NCBI RefSeq assembly: GCF_008923365.1
Contig: NZ_WBMR01000066.1
Location: forward strand, 1 to 44,876
Direction: 5' to 3'
DNA from: Actinomadura montaniterrae
Lineage (GTDB): Bacteria; Actinomycetota; Actinomycetes; Streptosporangiales; Streptosporangiaceae
Length of the DNA: 44,876 nt
Position 1 is the stretch's first letter, and each line of letters begins with the position of its first letter. The position numbers and the translations under genes were made by a program. This document shows, in pieces, positions 23,535-31,680 of this stretch. Under the pieces are notes generated by a model. That model made no database searches, was not told the DNA's origin, and worked only from the letters and a program-made list of their open reading frames with translations.

Positions 23535-24045
23535 CCCAGTGGGCGAGCGAATCGATGACGCCTTGGGAGCGGGCGACGCCCGGCTCATGCATCGATCCGG
23601 GCAGCGCGGGCGAGGCCCAGATCGACCGATCCTGCGGCCCGGTCAGGAACTGGATGTTCATCCCCGTGCCGGTGACGCTTCCCCCGATTAGTACAGCCGG
23701 TCGGTCGCCTCCCGGTACCCGTTCGATGGGGGCGAAGGTGTCCGCCCAGGATCATAAATGCCTTGCGCTGCGCGATTCGTCTCGCCGCCCACAGGTTGGG
23801 CGCCAGTTCGGCGGGCAGGCGATGATGTCGGCGAGGTAGCTATACGCGGTCGCCGCCCACTCCGAAGGCGGCAGCAGGGTAGGGAAGGCCTGATCCCCTA
23901 TAGGTACACCAGCGTAGCAAGGCCCGACCGGCTGGCGGGAGCACTGGCAAGCGCGATCTGCTTCGCCGACATGCTCGTTGATGGGATCGGCCACAAAGGT
24001 ACGAGTTGCGGGCGACAGGTTCAGCGCAGCGCGATGGAACAACAC
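23535..24045 (-). pseudogene. Second IS5-type transposase remnant
   Basis: On the minus strand the start MLFHRAALNLSPATRTFVA matches a widespread actinomycete IS5-type transposase. After losses the reading continues as AYSYLADIIA, then RKAFMILGG in another frame, then GMNIQFLTGPQDRSIWASPALPGSMHEPGVARSQGVIDSLA. These are, in order, the helix-turn-helix end, the first catalytic strand and the region after it. The C-terminal catalytic part is missing. It is a different lineage from the remnant at 22700. Confidence 0.72.
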
Positions 24046-24414
24046 CTCAGGCTCCTGGTAGTGCGATTGTCTTGGTTGATTTCGCAGCTACCAGGGGCTC
24101 CGGCGCGTCACCGAACGTGGCTGTCCACGGCAACCGCCCTGTGACCAGCACGATCGAGATGGAAAAGCTTGACGATCACTCCAAATCGCCAAGCGACCGT
24201 TAGGTAAACAGCAAACATCGTGTTTCGGGCCGTGATTTCGGTCACGGATGCCTTCCGTCACCTTGACGATCACTCTTGTCTCCGCACTGTCCGAGGTTGT
24301 ACACGTGACGATCTCCTCGCCGAGAGAGCGGAATAGATGTCTCACCTCATGGATCCTGCAGAGAGCATCCGCTACCCGGGTGACGACTCACTGGGCAGCC
24401 TGTGGGAGGGGCCG

Positions 24415-25584
24415 ATGAAGGCACAGGTCCACGTGCCCGAGCAGCATCCGGCGGATCGGACGCCCTTCATCGCGGTTCTGGGGTCGAGTGGCTTCCGCGC
24501 CAGTTGGCAGGCGGGGATCAGTCACGTGTTGGAGGAGATCGGCAATCCGGTACGGTGGGACCTGGCCTCGGGGGGCACTATCCCTGGTCTCGCCGCCGCA
24601 GCCGGAATGAACAGGAATTGGCGCCGTGTGGTGAATGCCGGAGTGCCAACGCACAAGATCCTCGCCCCGGCGCAGGGCCTTCGCTGGTTCGAGCGAAAGA
24701 ACCTGGACCTTGCCGGCGTGTTCGACCTGACTGTGGTGGAGGAATGGCTCGATGCCTGGCTGGCCTGGGTCGGAGTGAAAACCTTCCGCGACCTGCGCTA
24801 CAAGCCCGGCGAGATCAGGCCTGCAGAGACTTCATATCGCGCGGGCATCTGTGTCGCGATGTGGCGGACCGATCGTCCTTTCCTCGCACGATGCACTCTC
24901 GATCAATTGCGCGATCCTGCTTTTATTCATCGCGCATTCCGTTGGGCTTTTTTTGGCAGGCAGTTCCCGTGGCGAAAGTTCAAGCCCGTATGGATTCCTG
25001 ACACCGTGGACGAGCATCTTCCCTGGCTGAAGCAAGAGATCGATGATCACAGTCCGGCCTTCTGGGCCCGGGTCTCGATGAGTCAGTGGCCTGCATGCTT
25101 GCCGACGGTGCTCCAGGATCCAGAAACATTGCAGTTGATCTTCCTCGCCGACGGCGGCCACATAGACAACCAGCCGAGTTTGTTCAATGACGGCCGCATC
25201 CCGAGTCTTCCGCTGCTCAATCCTCGACTGGCGCAGAATCGCAGACAGAACAAACCAGGCCAGCAGGTTCGCGATGCCGGGCGCATGCCATTCGGCAGAG
25301 TCGTTCGTTTTGAATTGACACCAGAGACCAACTTCAGTTCTCTTCAAGCGAGCGGGCTGGGACTCGCCGAACGGGATGCCATGTGGCGCCGAGGGGTGAC
25401 CCAGGGCCGGCGACGACTTTCGAGTGAGCTTGCCGACCTGGTCAAACAACATGCATCCGACCGCCGCCGCAGTGAGCGGATGTATGACAGAGTCCGCGTG
25501 CAGGTTCCGGGACTTCACGGATTCCAAAGCATCGCCGCCGCGAGACGTCCCTGGACAAAACGGACACTCGATAATCGTAGCTAG
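24415..25584 (+). CDS. Patatin-like phospholipase family protein
   Basis: This is a 389-residue protein. The oxyanion-like GSSGFRASWQAG lies near residue 23, and the nucleophile region reads WDLASGGTIPGLAAAAG with Ser52, replacing the usual GTSAG by LASGG. The second member of the catalytic dyad is visible as LADGGHIDNQPSLF with Asp246 in the DGG motif. No signal peptide is present. ATG 24415 is favoured because GGGAGG lies five bases upstream; ATG 24337 would add 26 residues and lacks a strong site. The role is probably lipid acyl hydrolysis. A broken relative of the same family lies at 33699-33910. Flanking transposase remnants suggest it was acquired. Some codons are less G+C-biased than in the genes at the left end. 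Confidence 0.78.
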   Translation: MKAQVHVPEQHPADRTPFIAVLGSSGFRASWQAGISHVLEEIGNPVRWDLASGGTIPGLAAAAGMNRNWRRVVNAGVPTHKILAPAQGLRWFERKNLDLAGVFDLTVVEEWLDAWLAWVGVKTFRDLRYKPGEIRPAETSYRAGICVAMWRTDRPFLARCTLDQLRDPAFIHRAFRWAFFGRQFPWRKFKPVWIPDTVDEHLPWLKQEIDDHSPAFWARVSMSQWPACLPTVLQDPETLQLIFLADGGHIDNQPSLFNDGRIPSLPLLNPRLAQNRRQNKPGQQVRDAGRMPFGRVVRFELTPETNFSSLQASGLGLAERDAMWRRGVTQGRRRLSSELADLVKQHASDRRRSERMYDRVRVQVPGLHGFQSIAAARRPWTKRTLDNRS

Positions 25585-26263
25585 CGAGATGGCGCCTCGA
25601 TATCTTTCAATCTCCACTTCCTGCCAATGGGCGGTGTATTGATGTGGGTGGCTCGCGCGTCCTAGCCGTTGGGCATTAATAGCCGCTTCGAGAGCGGTCG
25701 CCGGCGGCTGCCCGCCTGCCCGCAGCACATCAGGGCGCTCGCAGGACGAAGCCTGGGCTGGACGTCAGCCTGACCACCCAACCAAGAAAATCGAATTTAC
25801 ATTGCAGGGCAGAGTTCGTCTCGCAGGTCATCACAGCATTGTGGAATCTGAAGAGAATCCCTCTCAGTGGACTATACGGGGATCCTGCGATCCGCCACTC
25901 GCCGGTCCCCGCATAGCCCGACCAGCAGGGATGCTTACGATCACTTGCGGGACGGTCGAACGCCAGATCAGCGAGGGCGGCGGCCGAGTTCGCATTCCTC
26001 CCAAGCCGAAGGCCCGGGTTCAGCGTTCGTTGTCGTTGATCCTCGTACGGAGGGACGTGATGAGATGGTGAAGTTCGGCGGTGGAACTGTGAATCCGCTG
26101 CGCGCAACCCGTAGCTGGTACCTGGACGTGCGCGAAGCAGGGGCCTCGTGGCCCCCAGTCCCCTGCGCGCCGGAGGGCGCCCCCGCGCGAGTCTGTCTGT
26201 CACACCGTCTCGCCGTTCGCGCGGGCGCGCCCTCCGGTAAGGGGGTGCGTGCTAACGGTGCTG
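25585..26263. other. Gene-free stretch with a large stem-loop at its right end
   Basis: There is no recognisable gene on either strand in these 679 bases; short open frames give no family resemblance. The only clear structure is the long inverted repeat at 26170-26237 and a smaller GGGGCC-TCGT-GGCCCC hairpin near 26145. Confidence 0.5.
26170..26237. repeat. 21-bp near-perfect inverted repeat
   Basis: The arms at 26170-26190 and 26217-26237 are complementary at 20 of 21 positions, around a 26-base spacer. The right arm ends 27 bases from the stop of the minus-strand epimerase gene, so it may terminate that transcript. The arm length also fits the ends of a small non-autonomous element. Confidence 0.75.
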
Positions 26264-27178
26264 CTAAGCCGTGTGGGAGAGTTCCTGCTGGATCCAGGTG
26301 GTCACGGAGGCGTGCTGGGGGCGCCAGTCCAGATCGGCACGGGCGCTGGTGCCGCGGACTCGGCTGTTGGAGCCGAGTGCGTAGACGGCCGGTTCGTAGC
26401 CCCATTCGGCGATCGCGGAGTCAATGTCCCAAGGCCGGGCGATCCCAAGATCGAGGGCGAGGGCAATGGCGTCGGTCATGGCCTTGAAAGAGGCCTCGCC
26501 GTTCTCGACGAAGTAGAAGGAGCCGGCGGGTGCGTCGGTCAGCGCCCGCAGGTAAAGATCGACGACATCGTCGATGTGGACGTTCGACCAGACATTGTCT
26601 CCACGACCGATGTGCCGGGCGACGTCGCTGTTTCGCGCCTGTCGCACGAGCCGAGGGATCTGCACGCTGTCTCGCGCGAGTCCGCGCCCGTGTCCGTAGA
26701 TCAGGGTGTTGCACAGGACCACTGACCGGATGCCGCGGTCGGCGGCCGCGAGCACCCGGCGGTCGATGGCAACCCGGGCGGCCTTGTCCGGTGCGGGTCG
26801 CCAGTCAGGCGCGAGCACCTGTTCCTCGGTCCAGACCTTCTCGGACGCCTCGCCCCGGGCGTCGTCTCCGACGATGCTGGAGCCACTGGTGTGCAATAGC
26901 GGCTTGCCGGAGCCGGCGAGGGCCTCGATGAGGGAGTCGACCGCGCCGAGGTGGTCGCTGTCGGCGGCGTTGACCACCGCGTCGGACCGCGCCGCTGCGC
27001 GGGCAAGGACGCCGCGATCGTCGAGTGTTCCCAAGACCGGCTCGATGCCGATCTTACGGAGCGCGTCCGCCGAGGTGGCCGAGCGGGCCAGGCCGGTCAC
27101 CGTGTGTCCCTCAGCAGTGAGTCGCACGCCGACGGAGCTTCCGATGTAGCCGGTCGCGCCGGTCAGGAAGATACGCAT
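26264..27178 (-). CDS. NAD(P)-dependent epimerase/dehydratase (extended SDR)
   Basis: This is a 304-residue extended SDR. The nucleotide-binding motif is MRIFLTGATGYIGSSVGVRL (GxxGxxG at residues 7-13). GLARSATSADALRKIGIEPVLGTLDD is typical of atypical NAD-binding epimerases that do not act on nucleotide sugars. The expected catalytic Tyr-x-x-x-Lys is not found; relatives of this NmrA/YwnB-like subgroup also often lack it. SSIVGDDARGEAS and LCNTLIYGHGRG are other conserved stretches. The gene diverges from a MarR-type regulator and starts within 15 bases of a strong palindromic operator. It probably modifies or reduces a small xenobiotic or metabolite, but the substrate is unknown. Confidence 0.88.
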   Translation of the reverse strand: MRIFLTGATGYIGSSVGVRLTAEGHTVTGLARSATSADALRKIGIEPVLGTLDDRGVLARAAARSDAVVNAADSDHLGAVDSLIEALAGSGKPLLHTSGSSIVGDDARGEASEKVWTEEQVLAPDWRPAPDKAARVAIDRRVLAAADRGIRSVVLCNTLIYGHGRGLARDSVQIPRLVRQARNSDVARHIGRGDNVWSNVHIDDVVDLYLRALTDAPAGSFYFVENGEASFKAMTDAIALALDLGIARPWDIDSAIAEWGYEPAVYALGSNSRVRGTSARADLDWRPQHASVTTWIQQELSHTA

Positions 27179-27191
27179 GAGATCCCCTTGG

Positions 27192-27226
27192 ATACGTGCA
27201 CATACACTATCTGCATGTGCACGTAT
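27192..27226. promoter_or_regulatory. MarR operator: 12-bp perfect inverted repeat
   Basis: ATACGTGCACAT (27192-27203) and its exact complement ATGTGCACGTAT (27215-27226) enclose 11 bases. Each arm contains the self-complementary GTGCAC, and their centres are 21 bases, two helical turns, apart. The site lies between the divergent epimerase and MarR genes and overlaps where both promoters should be. Confidence 0.85.
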
Positions 27227-27280
27227 ATGCTGTGGGTGTGCGCCTCATCTGTCAAGCTGAGGGCCGAGGAAGGAGGGCCC

Positions 27281-27760
27281 ATGTCGACAAGCCGCAGAGC
27301 ACGAGCCCGGGTGCGGGTGGCGTTGCCCACCGAACTGGAGCAACGCTGGCAGGCGCTGCGCCAACTCCAAGGCCGGGTCGATGAGGCTGCAGAGCGGGTC
27401 CTGCAGAGCGCGCACGGGATATCGGTCTCGGAATACATGGCCTTGGCAGCCCTGGCTTATTGCGATGACGACGGCCACCTCCGCCAACAGGAGTTGGCCG
27501 ACGCGATCCCGCTCAACCACAGTTCGGTCAGCCGGTTGGTCGCGCGCCTGGAACAGTCCGGGCTGACCGAGCGCTACCTGTGCCAGACCGACCGGCGCGG
27601 CGTGTACACCCAAGTCACCCAGCAGGGACGCGCGCTGGTCGAAAGTGCCAGGCAGACCTACCTGAAGACGCTTCAGGATGTTCTCGACGAGGCCCGTCGC
27701 GATCCTGCGTTGTCCCCGCATATCGCCCACCTGAACTCGCTGGACATCCCTTGCGCCTGA
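27281..27760 (+). CDS. MarR-family regulator
   Basis: This is a 159-residue regulator. The winged helix-turn-helix is seen in ISVSEYMALAALAYCDDDGHLRQQELADAIPLNHSSVSRLVARLEQSGLTERYL, followed by the wing QTDRRGVYTQVTQQGRAL with the conserved DxRxxxxxxT-x-x-G pattern of MarR proteins. Flanking helices (LEQRWQALRQLQGRVDEAAERVLQS and the C-terminal ESARQTYLKTLQDVLDEA) should form the dimer. AGGAGG lies five bases before ATG 27281. It diverges from the epimerase gene across the palindromic operator and most likely represses both. Confidence 0.92.
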   Translation: MSTSRRARARVRVALPTELEQRWQALRQLQGRVDEAAERVLQSAHGISVSEYMALAALAYCDDDGHLRQQELADAIPLNHSSVSRLVARLEQSGLTERYLCQTDRRGVYTQVTQQGRALVESARQTYLKTLQDVLDEARRDPALSPHIAHLNSLDIPCA

Positions 27761-27908
27761 TCGCCTCCCGGTCCGGGCCGTCGCTCGCGCCGCCGGTACG
27801 CACAGCTGGAACGGTGGCGCGGTGCAGGACGACACGTTCCAGGCCCCGACAAGTGAGTTGACCAGCAATGAGCTCCCGCCTACACGCCGCAGCCCAGGAA
27901 GAGCAAGG

Positions 27909-29048
27909 TCAAGGCTTTCCAGCGACCTCGGTGCAATCGAGGTGCGAGTCCATGTCCAGGCGGAAGCGGCCGGAGGGGCTGATGACGTGCGCCCAGGAAC
28001 CGAGTGCGGATCACGCGGCCGAGTTCCTCCAGCGCTAGGTAGACCGGGTGTTTGGTGCCGCCCTTGGTGAAGCTTCGTAGTCGCCTCGCCCCACCGGGCC
28101 GGATCGCGCGCCTCCAAGGTGGTGTTGACCACTGTGACCATCGCGACGCGCAGGTTCTCCCGGACGATGTAGGAAGCGCGCACATGCCGCAGCGGCGACT
28201 CGTTCTCACTGTGCTCGCCAGTGGCCATCTGCCGGATGCCAATGTTGGTGCCCGACGCGAACAGGCACAGCAGCAGCCGGCGCCGCAGCGTGGCCCTGTC
28301 CAGCACCTCCCGGCTGGCCACCGAGCCGAAGGATTCGGTGAAGCCGGTGCGGAAGGCGATGTTCTTCACGATGTCCAGCAGGTCCATGGTGCCCCAGCGG
28401 CGTTGGTCCTCGTCCTTGAGCGCGGGCAGGTTCACCGGCTCGGGCAGCTTGTCCAGTTTGGGTACGTTCACCCGCGGGCCACCGTTGCGGGTGACGATCC
28501 GCACGCCGCCGGCGAGTGCCCCTGGCCAGCGACGTGTTCAGCTGGTCGAGCGCGTCGGCGAGCCGGGCCTGCAGGCCGACGACGAACGCCGCGGCATCCA
28601 GCGGCTTGGCCAGCGCGGCGTAGTGCACGTCCCAGTTGTCCTCGAAGTCGCCAGGCAGATCCTCGTCCGGGTCGCGCCAGCGCCCGGCGCCCTCGACATG
28701 GACCTCGCGGTGCCGCAGCGCGTCCCTGAGCGCGATCAGCACGCACAACTCGTACGGGATCCGCTCGATGCGGCCGGTGTCGGCGCCGCCCACGCCGTCG
28801 TGCCATGCCTTGGGCACCACGCCCTCAATGGGAACGCGCTCCTCGGCGCCGTACAGCCGGTCGGCCGAGTCGGCGTCGGCGTAGCGGGCCAGCAGGCCGA
28901 TGGCGTCCAGCACCGGCCGGTAGCCCATGTTGTTGCAGCAGAACTCCAGCGCGGCCAGCAGCGGCGCCAGCATCCGCTGGTAGTGGTGTGAGTAGGAGCC
29001 GCGCAGCTGGTTGCGGACCCGCTCGGCCACCGCCCGCTCGGTGGCCAT
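27909..29048 (-). pseudogene. Tn3-family transposase (TnpA), decayed
   Basis: On the minus strand, SYSHHYQRMLAPLLAALEFCCNN, VPIEGVVPKAWHD, RIPYELCVLIALRDALRHREVHVEGAGRWRDP and FEDNWDVHYAAL match the central part of Tn3-type transposases in order. A frameshift near 28500 moves the reading to VPKLDKLPEPVNLPALKDEDQRRWGTMDLLDIVKN and SVASREVLDRATLRRRLLLCLFASGTNIGI. After a large deletion HPVYLALEELGRVIRT appears, and the native C-terminus FRLDMDSHLDCTEVAGKP ends at TGA 27909-27911. The N-terminal third and the catalytic segments are missing. No Tn3-type terminal repeats were identified. Confidence 0.85.
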
Positions 29049-29450
29049 CCTCGGCCACATGGTGCGAGACGCCGGCTCTGGGCCCCTGCCCGCCCATGGC
29101 GCCAACTGCGGTACCGACGCCGATTTCGGCTCCATCAGCGTGGCTGCAGAACACACCGTCGTCGAGGAGGAGCTCGAAACCTTTGCCATCGTGGGGTCTC
29201 TGGGCAGTCGCTGTCAGGGCCGCCGTTCGCCGCCGACAGCCGCGTAACCGCTCGCAAGGCTTTGCTGTGGTGGCCAGTTTGTGGCGCGATCTCCTCGCTC
29301 AAGGCGCCTCGAAGCGCGCGGCTGGCTTCCAACGGGCCGCCCTCATCCGGGAGTCCTGCGCGACCACCGCACCTGACTTGCCCAAGCTCATCCATTAGAT
29401 GAATTTATTCACATGGATAAGGTCGACCGTCCGCGCGCCACCGTACCGTC
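29049..29450. other. Gene-free stretch with a TetR-type operator
   Basis: These 402 bases hold no recognisable gene. Near the right end TGAAT-TT-ATTCA (29400-29411) lies inside a CCAT...ATGG pair, an A+T-rich palindrome directly upstream of a truncated TetR start at 29451. It looks like that gene's surviving operator. Confidence 0.45.
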
Positions 29451-29543
29451 ATGACCAACCGTCGGACGGCAACGGAGGCTCGCAAGGAGCAGATCATCAG
29501 TGCCGCCATCACCCTGCTGGCCGAACCCTCCTCGGGCTCGTAA
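29451..29543 (+). pseudogene. TetR-family regulator, N-terminal fragment only
   Basis: MTNRRTATEARKEQIISAAITLLAE matches the first helix of a TetR DNA-binding domain. Similarity ends at LLAE and the frame stops at 29541-29543 after 30 residues, with no helix-turn-helix. A deletion has apparently joined the start of this gene to foreign sequence. Confidence 0.7.
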
Positions 29544-29752
29544 CGACATGCTCACCTCCCATCATCGGCCAGTGCCGGACGGCCGCCCAAGCCGACCCGC
29601 GCTCAGCGTAACCGGCGATATTCGGATCAACGCTTGCGTCCCCGCGAACTCGCAGGACTGTCGTTTCCTGATCGTAGATAAGTGCCACCCGGGACACCCT
29701 GAGCGTGAGCATCTCGATCGAAGGTCCATCACAAAGGCGTGGGAGGCAGGAC

Positions 29753-30691
29753 GTGAACGGCTCCAAAGTGTTGTCTCTTGGTCATTACCAACCACTTCGA
29801 AGTCTGTCGAATGCAGTGATCGAACGTCGCTTGGATACGAGCGATGAGTGGATCACTCGCCGAGTGGGAATTAGGTCCAGACGCATTGCGGAGGTCAACG
29901 AAACGGTCTCGTATATGGCTTCCAGGGCTGCTGAAGAAGCCCTTAAGGGAAGTGGGATTCCGCGCAGTGATATTGATCTCGTCGTGGTCGCATCCTGTAC
30001 GGCTATTGAGCGCTCTCCAAATGTTGCGGCACGAGTGGCCGGTGAGCTGAATTTGTCGGCTCCGGCGGTCATCGATGTCAATACCGCCTGTTCCGGATTC
30101 AGCCATGCTCTCGCCATCGCTGATCACAGTGTGCGCGCTGGAGCCGCCGCGAACGCTCTGGTCGTCGGGGCGGACAAACTCAGCGGGGTGGTCGACTGGA
30201 CTGACAGGTCCACCGCAGTGCTGGTCGGCGATGGTGCAGGCGCGTCGGTGATCGGTCAATCGGACACCCCGGGAATCGGGCCGGTGCTGTGGGGATCAGA
30301 TCCGCAAAAGGGGAAGGCCATTCGCATCGAGGGCACCCCTCCTGTCTTCGCCCAGGACGGGCACACGGTCTACCGGTGGGCGGTAACAGAGTTGCCGAAG
30401 CTCGCCAGTGCGGTATGCGAACTCGCCGGCGTGGCGCCCAGTGAACTCGGAGCCGTCGTCTTCCATCAAGCGAACTTGCGCATCATTGAAAAGGTGGCTG
30501 AAGGTCTGGGCGCGGTGAACGCGGTGATCTCCACAGATATCGTGGAGTCCGGCAACACCTCGGCGGCCAGCATTCCTATCGCGTTGTCCAAGCTTGTCGG
30601 CCAGAACCGGGTTCCGTCCGGTACTCCCATTCTCCTCTTCGGATTCGGAGGGGGGCTTGCTTACTCGGGGCAAGTGATCCGGTGCCCTTGA
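29753..30691 (+). CDS. Beta-ketoacyl-ACP synthase III family protein
   Basis: This is a 312-residue thiolase-fold enzyme. The catalytic triad is complete: Cys113 in VNTACSGF, His238 in FHQANLRI and Asn268 in ESGNTSAAS. These positions are close to those of E. coli FabH (112/244/274). LDTSDEWITRRVGIRSRR near the N-terminus and LLFGFGGGLAYSG at the end are also typical. GTG 29753 is taken as the start because GGGAGG lies seven bases upstream. Such enzymes condense an acyl-CoA with malonyl-ACP or form esters and pyrones. It stands alone, with no acyl carrier protein or other fatty-acid gene beside it, so a specialised role rather than housekeeping FabH is likely. Codon use is less G+C-biased than at the left end, consistent with transfer. 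Confidence 0.92.
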   Translation: MNGSKVLSLGHYQPLRSLSNAVIERRLDTSDEWITRRVGIRSRRIAEVNETVSYMASRAAEEALKGSGIPRSDIDLVVVASCTAIERSPNVAARVAGELNLSAPAVIDVNTACSGFSHALAIADHSVRAGAAANALVVGADKLSGVVDWTDRSTAVLVGDGAGASVIGQSDTPGIGPVLWGSDPQKGKAIRIEGTPPVFAQDGHTVYRWAVTELPKLASAVCELAGVAPSELGAVVFHQANLRIIEKVAEGLGAVNAVISTDIVESGNTSAASIPIALSKLVGQNRVPSGTPILLFGFGGGLAYSGQVIRCP

Positions 30692-31680
30692 CGGCCCGTC
30701 TCGGGCGCCCGCAGGCCACCGGAAACCGCGTCTCCGTTCATCTGCCGAGGGGCTTTTCTGCTGTAGGGGTGCTGTCCGGGCCCTGCAGCCCGCCTGAAGC
30801 CCCTGGGCAAGACGCCCCGGTTTCGCTTTGCCGCTGGAAGCAGAAAGGCCCGCCCGAGAGCCCTGAGGCGTATCCGCGCACGTCAGTGGGGACGGCTGCG
30901 GTCGGCGCGGCGTCGCCGCCCCCCAGACCGCCGCACCTCGGGCTGGACGACGCCGAGACCGGCGCCGCGTTCGGCGTGAGCCGCGGCCCGGTCTCGTTCG
31001 TGATCTTCCGCGCACTGCGCGCCATGCGAGATCCCCGCTTCTTCACTTTGGCGTTCGCCGCCATGAAGCTGCTCCCGGCTCTGGCGGCCGCCGGAGTAGC
31101 CGTGCTGCTCGCCGTCACTCTCGCGGAGCGGGGCCGCTGCAGGCGGACGAACCGGTCTCACGATCGGCGTGGTGACACTGATCCGTTCAGCCTTGTTTCC
31201 GACGCTGCTGTTCCGCAACGACTGAGTAGCCGCTCCGCCCTCGACGCGATCTCCGCAAGCTCGGGACGGCAGTCAGAGTGTGCTGGTCGGCTGGCGGCGC
31301 AGCCGGCGACCTTGCCCCACAGATCAAATAGGGGACGCTCTCCGTGGGCCGGAAGGTGCTGGTGCCGGTGATCCGCTGGGCACGGTCGTGCTGCCGGGCG
31401 GCGACCGGATCGCCCGGTGAACAGCCGGCGTGCTGATTCGCCCTGACCGGAACCGAGCGACGCAGCGGCAAGGTCGGAGGATCCTGCGCCAAGGACCTGT
31501 GCCTGCGGCAAGACCACAGTGGACTTAGTACAGCGATCGGCCGTATCCGTTGGGCCTTCTCGTTCGTCCATGTTCGCACAGAGCCGGTTGAGCCTAGCCG
31601 AGTGAGCCATTCGGGCACTCTCACCGCGGAAGCCACAACCTCGCCAACGATCGGTCCGGCACAGGCGCAGGAGGAGGGAC
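30692..31680. other. Long region without a confident gene
   Basis: No complete gene is evident in these 989 bases. On the plus strand, about 30918-31150, one frame has strongly G+C-rich third positions and reads like a membrane segment (FFTLAFAAMKLLPALAAAGVAVLLAVTL), so it could be a gene remnant. The remainder contains stops in all frames or low-complexity shadow frames. Confidence 0.4.

Noticed and set aside
26170..26237. CRISPR-like repeat
   Set aside because: It is a single inverted pair with no direct repetition or regular spacers; no Cas genes were seen.
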